From positions 1 through 38,689 of the forward strand of contig NZ_AUBB01000051.1 of assembly GCF_000429025.1 (NCBI RefSeq): DNA of 38,689 nucleotides, given 5' to 3'. Every line of letters starts with the position of its first letter. The first letter of the stretch is position 1. This document shows positions 14,600 through 22,215 of the stretch, one piece after another. The notes beneath the pieces were generated by a model, which was not told where the DNA came from, made no database searches, and was given only the letters and a program-made list of their open reading frames with translations. The stretch is from Actinospineispora spinosispora DSM 44797. Its GTDB lineage: Bacteria > Actinomycetota > Actinomycetes > Mycobacteriales > Pseudonocardiaceae. Made by a program: the position numbers and the translations under genes.

Positions 14600-17050
14600 T
14601 CAGGGAGCTTTCTTGTCGACGTTGCGGATGTAGCGCGCGAGTTGTTCAGCGTCATAAAGCTTTTCCTTTCCGCCATAAGTACGCCGGGGACCCGAGTTGA
14701 CTTCGTTCGGGAAGGTCGCCGGGTCACGTTCCCGGTATTTGCGTAGTTTGTGGATCGACAATCCGGCCGGGGCGTATCCGCCATGGATCGCTTCGACGAT
14801 CGCCTGACGCAGACCCACGAGCCGCTGACCCTCGATCACCTCACCGGCCACCTCGCCGGCCACCTCACTGCGGGTCTGGCATCCGCCGATAGCCGACCGG
14901 CTCGCCGACTGCCCTCTCGGCAGGGCAGCCGGCTCGCCACGCCTCCCACCCGACGTCGGACTCGCATGCGTCCCGGCCAGCGGCCTGACCGAATACAGCC
15001 GGGAGGACGGCGTCACGGGCGGGCGCGGCTGCCAGGTCGCCGCCCCATCCCGGGTTGTCGAGGTGTTTCGGGTTGTCGACGTGTTCCGGGTTGTCGAAGG
15101 TCCCCCATTCGGGGTTGTCGAAGGTACACCATTTGGAGCAGCTGTCGAAGGTCCCCCATTTGGCCTAACCATGGGGGTGGAGGGTGTCGGTGGAGCCCAC
15201 TCGCTAGGGAAATCGACCCCTTTTTGTCGAAGGTCACCCATTCGTGTTCCGGATTGTCGAAGGTCACCCATTAAGGTGATCAAATCGTCTTTCGCTACCC
15301 ACTGTGACGATCCGTCGTTGAGTCCAGACACGTCGAGTAGGGGCGCGGCGGGGGTCGCGGGTACGGGCGCGGACGGTGTCTCGACCCCTGCGGCTGGAGT
15401 GTGGGTCGGCGCTGCCTGAGGGGGTGCAGCCGGGGGTGCAGCCGGGGGTGCAGCCGGGGGTGCATCGTTAGTCGGGGCGAGTTGGGCGGTCAGGGCGAGG
15501 CGGCGGGCTTCTCGGGCGGTGAGGTAGGCGACCTGGGTTTCGGTGGCGACGCCGGCTGTGACGATCTGCCAGCGGCCTTCGTGGCGGATTTTCTTCGGTG
15601 GTGGCCATACTTCGGGGGCCAGCATCCGCCAGGCGTTGTTGGTGTAGCGGGCCAGGCAGCGGGTGGTGTAGTTCTCCCGGGCCTCGCCGCCGCCCATTGA
15701 GCGGGCCGATGCCATCTGCGCGACAGCCAGAACGTGGATTTTGATGGCGCGGCCCATGAACAGCAGGTCTTGCAGTGCCCTGATCGCCGGAGACAGCGGC
15801 GGGTCCGATTTGTCCTTGATGTCTTTCCAGTAGTCCTGCAGGCGCCCGATGGTGGCGTTCATTTCTTCGGCGAGCAGGAAGATACGGTGCCCGACGTCGA
15901 TGTGGTCGGTGTTTCCGTCTTCGTCGGCGCCGTCTTCGACGAGCTTCAGGCGTTTGTCTACTACGTCGCGCAATTCGAGGAGTCTGTAGTGAATGGACTC
16001 GGCCGTGCCATGGTATTCGACGTTCGGTAGGTTCTTCGCCCACAGGTGGCTGAACTTCTTGACATCGAAGATGATGCCGTAGCCGCCTTTGGAGAGGCCT
16101 TGCGCGAGAATCGCCCGCAGCAATACAGATTTTCCGGAGCCGGTGCTGCCGGAGATCAGCACATGCGGCGACTCAGACTTCAGATCCACCGAGACCGGAG
16201 CGTTTCGCGCGGCAAATCCAATAATCGGTTCGGTGTCGAGTGATTTCTCCAGCAGCGGCATCAGGTCATCGAGGGTCACTATGTTGGGGAGTTTCAGCGG
16301 TTCGCGAAAGACCACATACGGTTTGTTGCCCGCCGCGTGGAACTGGGCGACGGTGTCGGAGGCTAATCCGAGTTTGGCGATGACGATTGATTTAATCTTC
16401 GCTGATGAGCCGTCGCTGCCGGTGAACTGTGCGGGCAGATCGACGCGGAGCTCGACCCCGGGCTGTTGTTTGAAGTCGGCGGGAATGTGCAGCCACTCTT
16501 CTGGCCGTATCGCGGTGGTGCGGGCGACTTCCTTCAGTGCCGCGTGCAAGGGGATCAGGTACTTGCGTCGATGGTCCTTGGTTCGCTGGAACTCACACAC
16601 ACCCCATACAGCGGCCGCGACCGCGGCGGTCGCGCCGCCGTAGGTGAACAGCATTGTTTCCGCCGGTGCGAACGAATACAGGTTCGACCACGCCACCGAC
16701 GCGAGGCAAAAGCGCAGCGAGGCCCGTTCGGCTCCGCAGCGAAATGACCAGGCCCCGGTTTCTCCCTCGATCTGGCGCAGCAGTTTCTGCCCCCGCCGCC
16801 AGAAGGTGGCGTCGGTGCGTGCTCGCCCGGTCAGGGGTCGACCGGTGAACCAGCGGGTGGCCACCCGCCCCACCGCCGGCGCCGGTGTGGTCACCGCCCG
16901 TACCGCCGTGCGCACCACCGGACGAGTCAGCGACACCGCGCCCGCCACGACGGGGTTCACCGCGAGCTTCGCGGCCACGTCCGGCATCGTCAGTGCGGCC
17001 CCACCGGGCATCCGTAGCAACGCACCCGAGCCCGCGGAGCTAGCGGTCAT
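14600..17050 (-). CDS. tra: FtsK/TraB-like DNA translocase, conjugal transfer protein Tra
   Basis: The 816-residue protein, counted from the ATG at 17050, has two membrane segments at about residues 107-150, a motor domain with Walker A GSTGSGKS at about residue 300, the strand GGYGIIFDVKKF, a Walker B-like IFLLAEEMNATI, and IKIHVLAVAQMASARSMGGG. A Pro/Ala/Thr-rich linker (about 480-740) and a basic C-terminal helix-turn-helix-like end follow (GLSIHKLRKYRERDP, YDAEQLARYIRN). This is the architecture of actinobacterial TraB/FtsK-like pumps, which move double-stranded DNA between mycelia after binding short repeats. Such repeats lie within its own linker coding region. Operator-like sites precede the gene. 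A start further upstream, up to 17155, is possible. Confidence 0.88.
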   Translation of the reverse strand: MTASSAGSGALLRMPGGAALTMPDVAAKLAVNPVVAGAVSLTRPVVRTAVRAVTTPAPAVGRVATRWFTGRPLTGRARTDATFWRRGQKLLRQIEGETGAWSFRCGAERASLRFCLASVAWSNLYSFAPAETMLFTYGGATAAVAAAVWGVCEFQRTKDHRRKYLIPLHAALKEVARTTAIRPEEWLHIPADFKQQPGVELRVDLPAQFTGSDGSSAKIKSIVIAKLGLASDTVAQFHAAGNKPYVVFREPLKLPNIVTLDDLMPLLEKSLDTEPIIGFAARNAPVSVDLKSESPHVLISGSTGSGKSVLLRAILAQGLSKGGYGIIFDVKKFSHLWAKNLPNVEYHGTAESIHYRLLELRDVVDKRLKLVEDGADEDGNTDHIDVGHRIFLLAEEMNATIGRLQDYWKDIKDKSDPPLSPAIRALQDLLFMGRAIKIHVLAVAQMASARSMGGGEARENYTTRCLARYTNNAWRMLAPEVWPPPKKIRHEGRWQIVTAGVATETQVAYLTAREARRLALTAQLAPTNDAPPAAPPAAPPAAPPQAAPTHTPAAGVETPSAPVPATPAAPLLDVSGLNDGSSQWVAKDDLITLMGDLRQSGTRMGDLRQKGVDFPSEWAPPTPSTPMVRPNGGPSTAAPNGVPSTTPNGGPSTTRNTSTTRNTSTTRDGAATWQPRPPVTPSSRLYSVRPLAGTHASPTSGGRRGEPAALPRGQSASRSAIGGCQTRSEVAGEVAGEVIEGQRLVGLRQAIVEAIHGGYAPAGLSIHKLRKYRERDPATFPNEVNSGPRRTYGGKEKLYDAEQLARYIRNVDKKAP
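15051..15272. repeat. direct-repeat array inside tra, candidate cis-acting transfer locus
   Basis: Five copies of TTGTCGAAGGTCCCCCATT or close variants start at 15091, 15115, 15142, 15224 and 15254. Two shorter copies of CGGGTTGTCGA begin at 15051 and 15069. On the coding strand they give NGGPST and MGDLRQ peptides, in different frames of the same DNA word. TraB-type proteins bind short direct repeats in a clt locus near tra, so this array is a candidate; coding-level low complexity is the alternative. Confidence 0.6.
15421..15467. repeat. 12-bp tandem repeat in tra
   Basis: Nearly four head-to-tail copies of GGGGTGCAGCCG (plus strand) encode Ala-Pro-Pro-Ala units in the linker of the Tra protein. 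The copies are almost identical in DNA, so number may vary between strains through slippage. Confidence 0.75.
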
Positions 17051-17175
17051 CGCGGGCACCCCACCGCACGCTCGCCAACACATGGTTGCGGGAGCAGGCT
17101 CAGCGAGAAGACAGCGGCCGCGGGGCGGACCGCGGCGAGACGAGCCCGCACGCAAGGGTGGCTCTGGCGGTCTGG

Positions 17176-17325
17176 AGTGGCCCCACTTGGGCGGCCAGAC
17201 TTGGCTCCACCGATTGGGGGGTCAAAGACAGCCAGGACGGCGGGAGGCTCCTGATCAGGGCCTGGTTCGGCGTCCGGCTCGCGTCGGTCAGGTGGGGCCA
17301 CTTCAAGCCGCCGCTGGTGGAGCCA
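17176..17325. repeat. pair of imperfect inverted blocks upstream of tra
   Basis: AGTGGCCCCACTT (17176-17188) with TTGGCTCCACC (17201-17211) recurs in inverse order and orientation as GGTGGGGCCACTT (17291-17303) with GGTGGAGCCA (17316-17325). Function unknown; binding sites or a folded RNA leader are possible. Confidence 0.4.
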
Positions 17326-17413
17326 GATGGAACCGCCCGAACCACAACGGTGTCCCCGGCGGATCACGCAACCTCGCGTACCTAGATGTGCACCCACCTG
17401 ACCCTCCTTCCGA

Positions 17414-17433
17414 TGCGGCAATATCGTGCCGGA
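17414..17433. promoter_or_regulatory. operator-like site 1 upstream of tra
   Basis: CGGCAAT-AT-CGTGCCG (core 17416-17431) is a two-mismatch version of the perfect palindrome found at 21357-21376 before the EspR-like regulator. It points to shared control of tra. Confidence 0.55.
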
Positions 17434-17478
17434 CCATCAGGAGCATAACAATGCCGCAAGCAAGTTGCGCCACTATCG

Positions 17479-17498
17479 TGCGGCAATTTTGTGCCGAC
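17479..17498. promoter_or_regulatory. operator-like site 2 upstream of tra
   Basis: CGGCAAT-TT-TGTGCCG (core 17481-17496) is a second variant of the same palindrome with the same two-base centre. It is 65 bases from site 1, close to six helical turns. Confidence 0.55.
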
Positions 17499-17591
17499 CG
17501 TCAGTCTGTCGGCGATAGGAGCGCACGTCGAATACGCGGGACGGCCCGCCCTGTTGTGGTCGGTCGTCCCGCTGGGTGCCTGGTGGTGGGC

Positions 17592-17999
17592 CTAGTTGGC
17601 GACTCGGGTGAAGGTTGCCGCTCCGGCGAGGATGGCGTCTTCGCTTTCCAGGTAGGTGATCGTGGCCGCTGGTGGTCCGGCCACGGTGAGGTGTCCGTCG
17701 ACGTAGTCCGCGGCCATGCGCTTGGCCGGCTCGGTCGAGGTGGGCGGGTCGTAGACGGTGACCAGCCAGGTTTCTCCGTCGCGGGTGATGTCCAGCGCTG
17801 AGCTGTTGTCGCCGTTGAACATGGTTCCGCGGTGCTCCCAGCGGCCCAGGTACTGCGAGCCCTCCTGTGCGCAGCCTGAGACCCCGACCGTCATCGCGCC
17901 GACGAGCAGAGCAACCGCTACGAGGCGGGCGCGGCGTGAGGCGAGGGTCGCCTCGGTTGCGGGCACGGTTGCGTCATGGGCTGCCTTGTTCGGGGTCAT
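17592..17999 (-). CDS. lipoprotein, unknown function
   Basis: The 135-residue protein has a hydrophobic segment at about residues 27-42 ending in the lipobox VSGC, with Cys at about residue 43, so it should be exported and lipidated. The mature part (YLGRWEHRGTMFNGDNSSALDI, ETWLVTVYDPPT, DYVDGHLTVAGPPAATITYL) looks like a small beta-rich domain. It follows the ATPase gene by 39 bases and probably ends the leftward operon that starts at the EspR-like regulator. In a conjugative element it might be a surface or entry-exclusion factor; this is inference. Confidence 0.72.
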   Translation of the reverse strand: MTPNKAAHDATVPATEATLASRRARLVAVALLVGAMTVGVSGCAQEGSQYLGRWEHRGTMFNGDNSSALDITRDGETWLVTVYDPPTSTEPAKRMAADYVDGHLTVAGPPAATITYLESEDAILAGAATFTRVAN

Positions 18000-18038
18000 G
18001 TGCTCGTTCCTGTCGTGAGGAGTTTCTCGGCAGAGGAG

Positions 18039-19661
18039 TTACCGGCGGAGGAGTTGTCGGTTCAGAATGTCGGTGACCAGAGCGGCCAGGTGCAGGTAGG
18101 CCTGACGGGTGCGTGCCTCGGCCAACCCGAGGTCGATGTAGCCGCCGGCGCTGAGGTGATCGTCGAACGGGATGTCCACGACGTGCGCGCAATGACCGGC
18201 CAGGTGGGCCCGTAGCGCCGGGGTGTCGACTTCGGTGCTGGTGTGGTCGTGGGAGAACACGACGATCGCGGTGTCGACCAAATCGCCGTAGCCGATGTGG
18301 GCCAGCCATTCCAGGGTGTAGGCGGCGCGGCTGGCCGCGTCCAGGGTGGGGGTGCTGACCACCACGAGTGAGTCGGTGTGGCTCAGCGTCGCCTGCATGG
18401 CCGGCTCGGCCAGGCCGGTTCCGCAGTCGGCCAGGATGATGTTGTAGAAGCGGTCCAGGACCCCGATGAGGTCGTCGTAGTCGTCTCCGGCGAACGCTTC
18501 ACCGGCCGCGGGGTCGTTGTCACCGGCGAAGACCGCCAGGCGCCCCGCCAGAGTGTTGTAGCGGTCGATGTCGTTGATGCTGTGAATCTCGCCCAGGTTG
18601 TCGAGCAGGTGCTGGATCGTCGCGGCCGGGGTTTCCGCCCCGATCAACCGGTCGTGCAGGGTGCCGGCGTGCAGGTTGACATCCACACTGGCCACACGGT
18701 CGGTGCGTGCCTCGGCCAGGGTCAGCCCCAGGCATGCCCCGACGGTGGTTTTTCCGACCCCGCCCTTGATCGAGGCGATCGCTATGTGATGCGCACCCAG
18801 GCCGGTGTTCAGCGGTCGCCGGATCCGCTCCAGCAGCTCGGCCTGTGCGAGTTCGGCGGTGGTTTTGCCCAGGTTGATCCGGCCGCCACTGACGCGATAC
18901 GCCCAGCCCCGTAGCCCGGTGCTGGGGCGGGTGCGCTGCTGCAGCTGACGGGCATGCACCACCGAGGAATCAGCCAACCCCGTGGGAGTGGGCCGAAAAG
19001 GCCGCAGCGAGAGCGCCACGGCGAGCTCACCCGAGCTCGCCGGCTGACCGAGCACCTCCGAGGTGGTACCGACACCTTTGTCGTCACCAACGTCTTCACC
19101 GACGCCTCCAACGGTGTCGTGGTCGGTGTCGTCATCGGTGCCGTCGCTCTCGGGCTCCTCGTTCCGAACCGGGTCGGCGGGGTCGGGGGCGTTCTCGTCT
19201 GGCCCACGGTGCGGAGGTGCCGGCGTGCCCAGCGGCGACGGGCTTGGGTCGCTGTCCTCGTCGGACCGGCTCGATGCACTCGGCCCTGACATTGGGTGCT
19301 CTGGTGCCGGTGACGTTGTTGGGTCTGTCTGTGGGACTCGGCGCAGATCAGGGAGTGCGTGGTTGACCGAGGTAGCTGATGTCGGGAGCGGCGACGTGGC
19401 AGCGGCTGGGTACTGAGGCTCGGCCTCGGGCGGTGGCGTTCTCGATGAGTCTTCCCCGATGGATTCGTCGCCGATGTCTGTACCGCCATCGGTCTCAAGA
19501 GCGGGGCTCGGAGCGGGGCGCGGCGCAGGCCAGGTCGGGCCCTGCAGCGGTGTCGGGTCCTGTGTGGCCGGTGCAGGGTCTTCCGGCCCGGTGGGTTGGC
19601 CTGGGTCGAGTGGTTCTTCCCAGGTTGCGTACAGCCCGGACGGGCCCGTGGTGGTGGTCAT
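18039..19661 (-). CDS. MinD/ParA-like ATPase with long disordered N-terminus
   Basis: The product is 540 residues. About 1-200 are rich in Pro, Ser, Thr, Asp and Glu and probably unstructured. The C-terminal part is a deviant Walker A ATPase: IAIASIKGGVGKTTVGACLG at about residue 295-310, VASVDVNLHAGTLHDRLIG, then YNIILADCGTGLAEPAM and DSLVVVSTPTLDAASRAAYT. In this family the D of switch II is in ADCGTG. Proteins of this design occur beside actinobacterial secretion and conjugation genes and may position the machinery or partition the element. The ATG at 19661 overlaps the preceding stop. No parB-like gene was seen nearby. Confidence 0.85.
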   Translation of the reverse strand: MTTTTGPSGLYATWEEPLDPGQPTGPEDPAPATQDPTPLQGPTWPAPRPAPSPALETDGGTDIGDESIGEDSSRTPPPEAEPQYPAAATSPLPTSATSVNHALPDLRRVPQTDPTTSPAPEHPMSGPSASSRSDEDSDPSPSPLGTPAPPHRGPDENAPDPADPVRNEEPESDGTDDDTDHDTVGGVGEDVGDDKGVGTTSEVLGQPASSGELAVALSLRPFRPTPTGLADSSVVHARQLQQRTRPSTGLRGWAYRVSGGRINLGKTTAELAQAELLERIRRPLNTGLGAHHIAIASIKGGVGKTTVGACLGLTLAEARTDRVASVDVNLHAGTLHDRLIGAETPAATIQHLLDNLGEIHSINDIDRYNTLAGRLAVFAGDNDPAAGEAFAGDDYDDLIGVLDRFYNIILADCGTGLAEPAMQATLSHTDSLVVVSTPTLDAASRAAYTLEWLAHIGYGDLVDTAIVVFSHDHTSTEVDTPALRAHLAGHCAHVVDIPFDDHLSAGGYIDLGLAEARTRQAYLHLAALVTDILNRQLLRR

Positions 19662-20722
19662 GGTGCGGGCTCCTTTCCTTGGGCCAGGGCCGGGTTGATG
19701 ACCAGCTCGCCGGCGAGGTTGCGGGTGATGGGCACCATCAGCCGTGCCCAGCGGGCGCTGCAGCCGCGCCAGCCCGCCGCGGCCGGGGCCGGGGCGCTCG
19801 AGGCGACCATGTGCGCGGGCAGCGGTGGTTGCTCGGGCGCGGTCGGGGCGTGCGGTGCCCGGGGGTTGGACACGTAGACAGTGATGCGCACGCGTACCTC
19901 CACCCGCACCCGCGTCGGCCCGTCCCGCCGGACCAGACCAGGTAGGACGACTTCGACGCGTTGGCGGCCGGTGCCCGACCACACCCCGAGCGCCGCGGGG
20001 TCGATACCGGGCAGGTAGCGGGCGATGACCATCCGCCACAGGCCGGGTTCGTCTTCATCCCAGGACAGCAGGTCCGCCGCGAACGCTCCGGCCAGACAGC
20101 GGGCCTCCCAGTCATCAACCGGCCGCCCACCCGACCAGGCAACCGGCCGTGACGCTGCCGGTGATGCTGATGTCGGTGCTGGACGGGCGACCAGCTCCGG
20201 GGTCTGAGCTGCTGTCGAGGCTGTGATCGGCGCAGTGATCGGCACGGTGGACGGGTCTGGCTCGTAGTGCACGAAACCAGAGACGGCACCCGCCGGCCTG
20301 GCGTCGCCGATCGGCCACGCTGCGGTGTCGACGGCCGCGCTATCCAGGGAAGCGGTGTCGAGGGGGGCGGCGGGCGGCGGCATCGAGTGTGAGGGCACCG
20401 GTAGTGACGGCGCCGATGATGGCGGCGCCGATGGCTGGGGTGCTGGCGGCTGGGGTGCTGGCGGCGGGCGGGCTGGCCGGTAGATGTCGGTGCCGAGGCC
20501 AAGGTCCGGCGCGGTGTGCCCGGCCGCGCGTCGGGGAGCGGAGAAGTGATCAGGGTCCAGGTCGTGCCGGTGTGCTGAGGCGATGCCGTCCCAGCTGGGG
20601 CCACCTGGGGTGGACGGTGGCGGGACCCGGGGATAGGGCGAGGGGAACGCTGCTGTGGGGTAGCGGTCGTGGTGGTGGCCGTTGCGCGGGGCCGGGCGGC
20701 GAGAGCGTCGCAGGATACTCAT
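19658..20722 (-). CDS. TcpC-like conjugation protein without membrane anchor
   Basis: The 354-residue product has a Pro/Ala-rich N-terminal half. From about residue 200 a domain follows: DWEARCLAGAFAADLLSW, YLPGIDPAALGVWSGTGRQR, VEVVLPGLVRRDGPTRVRVE, and WARLMVPITRNLAGELVINP. This pattern (a helix with DLLSW, then a Y-L-P-G loop and beta strands) resembles TcpC-like domains of Gram-positive conjugation channels. Usual TcpC proteins have an N-terminal membrane anchor, which is missing. It starts 18 bases after the regulator and overlaps the ATPase gene, so it may act inside the cell with that ATPase. The family call is moderate. Confidence 0.55.
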   Translation of the reverse strand: MSILRRSRRPAPRNGHHHDRYPTAAFPSPYPRVPPPSTPGGPSWDGIASAHRHDLDPDHFSAPRRAAGHTAPDLGLGTDIYRPARPPPAPQPPAPQPSAPPSSAPSLPVPSHSMPPPAAPLDTASLDSAAVDTAAWPIGDARPAGAVSGFVHYEPDPSTVPITAPITASTAAQTPELVARPAPTSASPAASRPVAWSGGRPVDDWEARCLAGAFAADLLSWDEDEPGLWRMVIARYLPGIDPAALGVWSGTGRQRVEVVLPGLVRRDGPTRVRVEVRVRITVYVSNPRAPHAPTAPEQPPLPAHMVASSAPAPAAAGWRGCSARWARLMVPITRNLAGELVINPALAQGKEPAP

Positions 20723-20740
20723 CAGCCACTCACCTGCCGG

Positions 20741-21304
20741 TCATCGTTGCGGGGGCGACCCGGTGTCGCCGGGCTGATCAGCGCCCTGTCTGCCTCGCCC
20801 GAGGCGCAGCAGCCCGCCGCGGCGTTTTTCGACGCGGGCTTCTTCGTCGCGCATGAATTCCACGACCCGCGCTCGGGCCTCGTCATCGAAATCCCAGTAG
20901 CGGCCCATGACCGCGACGATGTCAGTGTCGGCGGCCTCGGCGGTCCTGGCTTGCGCGGCGTCGGCTTCGTCGAGCGTGGCGGGCATGCCGATGGGGGTGT
21001 TGAGGTAGCGAATGATCGTGTCGAAACTGGGGCTGCCACCGTCGGGGTTGGCTTTGCGGCTCAGTGACTCGAACGCGCGCGCGAGCAGCTGAACCACTTT
21101 CACCGTCGGGTTGCCGAAATCGTTGTGCACCTCTTTGAGCTGGCGCAGCCGCCGTTCACTGAGGCTGTCGGCGCCACCGGTGAGAAGGATCGTCTCGGCG
21201 TGAAGCTCACTGACCGAGAACGGCCGCCGGTTCCCCTTAGCATCGGGCGCGGTCTGCAGCATGGTGGACAGCTCGTTGAGCCGCTTGGTGAAGTCCGTTG
21301 CCAT
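20741..21304 (-). CDS. EspR-like helix-turn-helix regulator
   Basis: The 187-residue protein opens MATDFTKRLNELSTML, then FSVSELHAETILLTGGADSL, SERRLRQLKEVHNDFGNPTV and KVVQLLARAFESLSRK. This is an XRE-type fold in the arrangement of mycobacterial EspR: N-terminal helix, long recognition turn, NPT, then a C-terminal dimer helix here near DDEARARVVEFMRDEEARVE. It is the first gene of the leftward operon, and a perfect palindrome lies 53 bases upstream. Two variants sit before tra, so it is the best candidate for the master switch of the element. The link to EspR is by layout, not by close identity. Confidence 0.75.
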   Translation of the reverse strand: MATDFTKRLNELSTMLQTAPDAKGNRRPFSVSELHAETILLTGGADSLSERRLRQLKEVHNDFGNPTVKVVQLLARAFESLSRKANPDGGSPSFDTIIRYLNTPIGMPATLDEADAAQARTAEAADTDIVAVMGRYWDFDDEARARVVEFMRDEEARVEKRRGGLLRLGRGRQGADQPGDTGSPPQR

Positions 21305-21356
21305 GGGTGGAGTTCCCTTCGAAGGTCCCCGGGAAGACTACTTGACCAACAGCCGA

Positions 21357-21376
21357 TACGGCAATACATTGCCGTA
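21357..21376. promoter_or_regulatory. perfect palindromic operator upstream of the regulator
   Basis: TACGGCAAT-AC-ATTGCCGTA is a perfect 9-2-9 palindrome 53 bases before the EspR-like regulator start, within the divergent control region that also serves the rightward channel operon. It is a likely autoregulatory site. Confidence 0.7.
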
Positions 21377-21797
21377 GTACATTGAAGTGCCGGTAAGGGG
21401 AAATACTCCGGCACCCGTCATCAGGAGAGGGAAGGAGGGGGCCCGCACCAGCTTCCTGTCACCGCTCCGACACCCGTCCAGTGCTCACGCGAGGCCACAC
21501 ACGCTAGCGGTGAACACCCGGTTCGAGTAGTCGCACATACCTCATCGGTATGCGGCCGGTATGCAGGTTTTTCGCTGGTCACCATGTCGTTTTCACTCCT
21601 CACCGGATACACCCACACGCGGCTCGCTGCTCGCGTGTGAGCGGCTCCGGTGACGACGACAGCCCCCTTGTTCCAGTCGATCTCGCGCGAACACCCTGTC
21701 AACGCCCTGCCAGCGCTCTGTCACTGCTGTGGCGTTGCTGTAGCTGTCGCACGCCTGACCTTGATCGCCTCTCCTGAGGGTCAGCGACGTTGCGACT

Positions 21798-21855
21798 GAG
21801 GGTGCCGTCCGCACCCGGTGGTGCCCCCTTCACCACCGACCCGGACGGCACCCTC
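21798..21855. promoter_or_regulatory. large composite hairpin in the leader of the channel operon
   Basis: Outer arms GAGGGTGCCGTCCG (21798-21811) and CGGACGGCACCCTC (21842-21855) are exact 14-bp complements. Inside them GGTGGTG (21817-21823) and CACCACC (21831-21837) form a second exact stem. The whole ends 80 bases before the first start codon. It could be a leader terminator or attenuator, a protein-binding cruciform or part of an origin. There is no clear U-run after it. Confidence 0.65.
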
Positions 21856-21935
21856 GCACCTCTTCTCTCTCGCGCGAGCACACCTCTTCCGCAGAACACC
21901 TGACGCCGAAGTGCCGCCGCAAGGAGAGACCACCG

Positions 21936-22214
21936 ATGTACCAGCTCACCCACTACACGACCTCGCACCTGGCCGCCGGCGTCCTCGACCCGACTGGGCT
22001 CTACAACCTGATCGCGGGCAGCTGGGTCAGAGTCGCGATGGCCGTGATCACCCTGGCGGTGTTGAGCAGCGCGTTGAAAAGCAACGCCTCGAAGGTGCTC
22101 TCGATCCTCGCCCTATCCCTCCTCGGTCTGGCCTGGTTGGCGATTAGCGCTAACCAGACGGCGTATCAGAGCGTCGGCAAGGGCGTGTTGTCTCTCGTCG
22201 GTATCGGCGGCTGA
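21936..22214 (+). CDS. small two-helix membrane protein, pilin/TcpD-like
   Basis: The 92-residue protein has hydrophobic segments at about residues 25-45 (WVRVAMAVITLAVLSSALK) and 50-70 (VLSILALSLLGLAWLAISA) and no signal Cys. A small two-TM protein directly ahead of PrgI/TcpE- and VirB4-like genes is the standard position of VirB2/TcpD-like subunits in Gram-positive channels. It is the first gene of the long rightward operon, with AAGGAG 9 bases before the ATG, and is separated from the next start by one base. Subunit identity is inferred from place and topology. Confidence 0.72.
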   Translation: MYQLTHYTTSHLAAGVLDPTGLYNLIAGSWVRVAMAVITLAVLSSALKSNASKVLSILALSLLGLAWLAISANQTAYQSVGKGVLSLVGIGG

Positions 22215-22215
22215 C

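Larger units (their letters stand above)
17051..17591. other. tra upstream region, no gene
   Basis: No supported coding sequence lies here. The region holds two operator-like sites (17414-17433 and 17479-17498), a half-site AATGCCG near 17450, and two related blocks, at 17176-17211 and 17291-17325, that share an inverted GTGGGGCCACTT core and GGTGGAGCCA. It is probably the promoter and control region of the tra operon. Confidence 0.6.
21305..21935. other. divergent control region between the two conjugation operons
   Basis: Apart from the operator palindrome and a large hairpin (21798-21855), this 630-base stretch has no supported gene. Frames on both strands lack start signals and domains. 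A CTCGCGCGAG palindrome lies at 21869-21878. The AAGGAG at 21921-21926 is the ribosome-binding site of the first channel gene. An origin of transfer could also be here, but no nick-site or relaxase gene is visible. Confidence 0.55.

Noticed and set aside
15013..15267. Minus-strand frame rich in MGDLRQ units in a second frame of tra
   Set aside because: It is the repeat array read out of frame. The tra frame continues through it to the conserved C-terminal segment, so this is not a separate gene.
21421..21702. 93-codon minus-strand frame in the divergent control region
   Set aside because: It has no ribosome-binding site or recognisable domain, and its composition looks random. It overlaps no operon logic.
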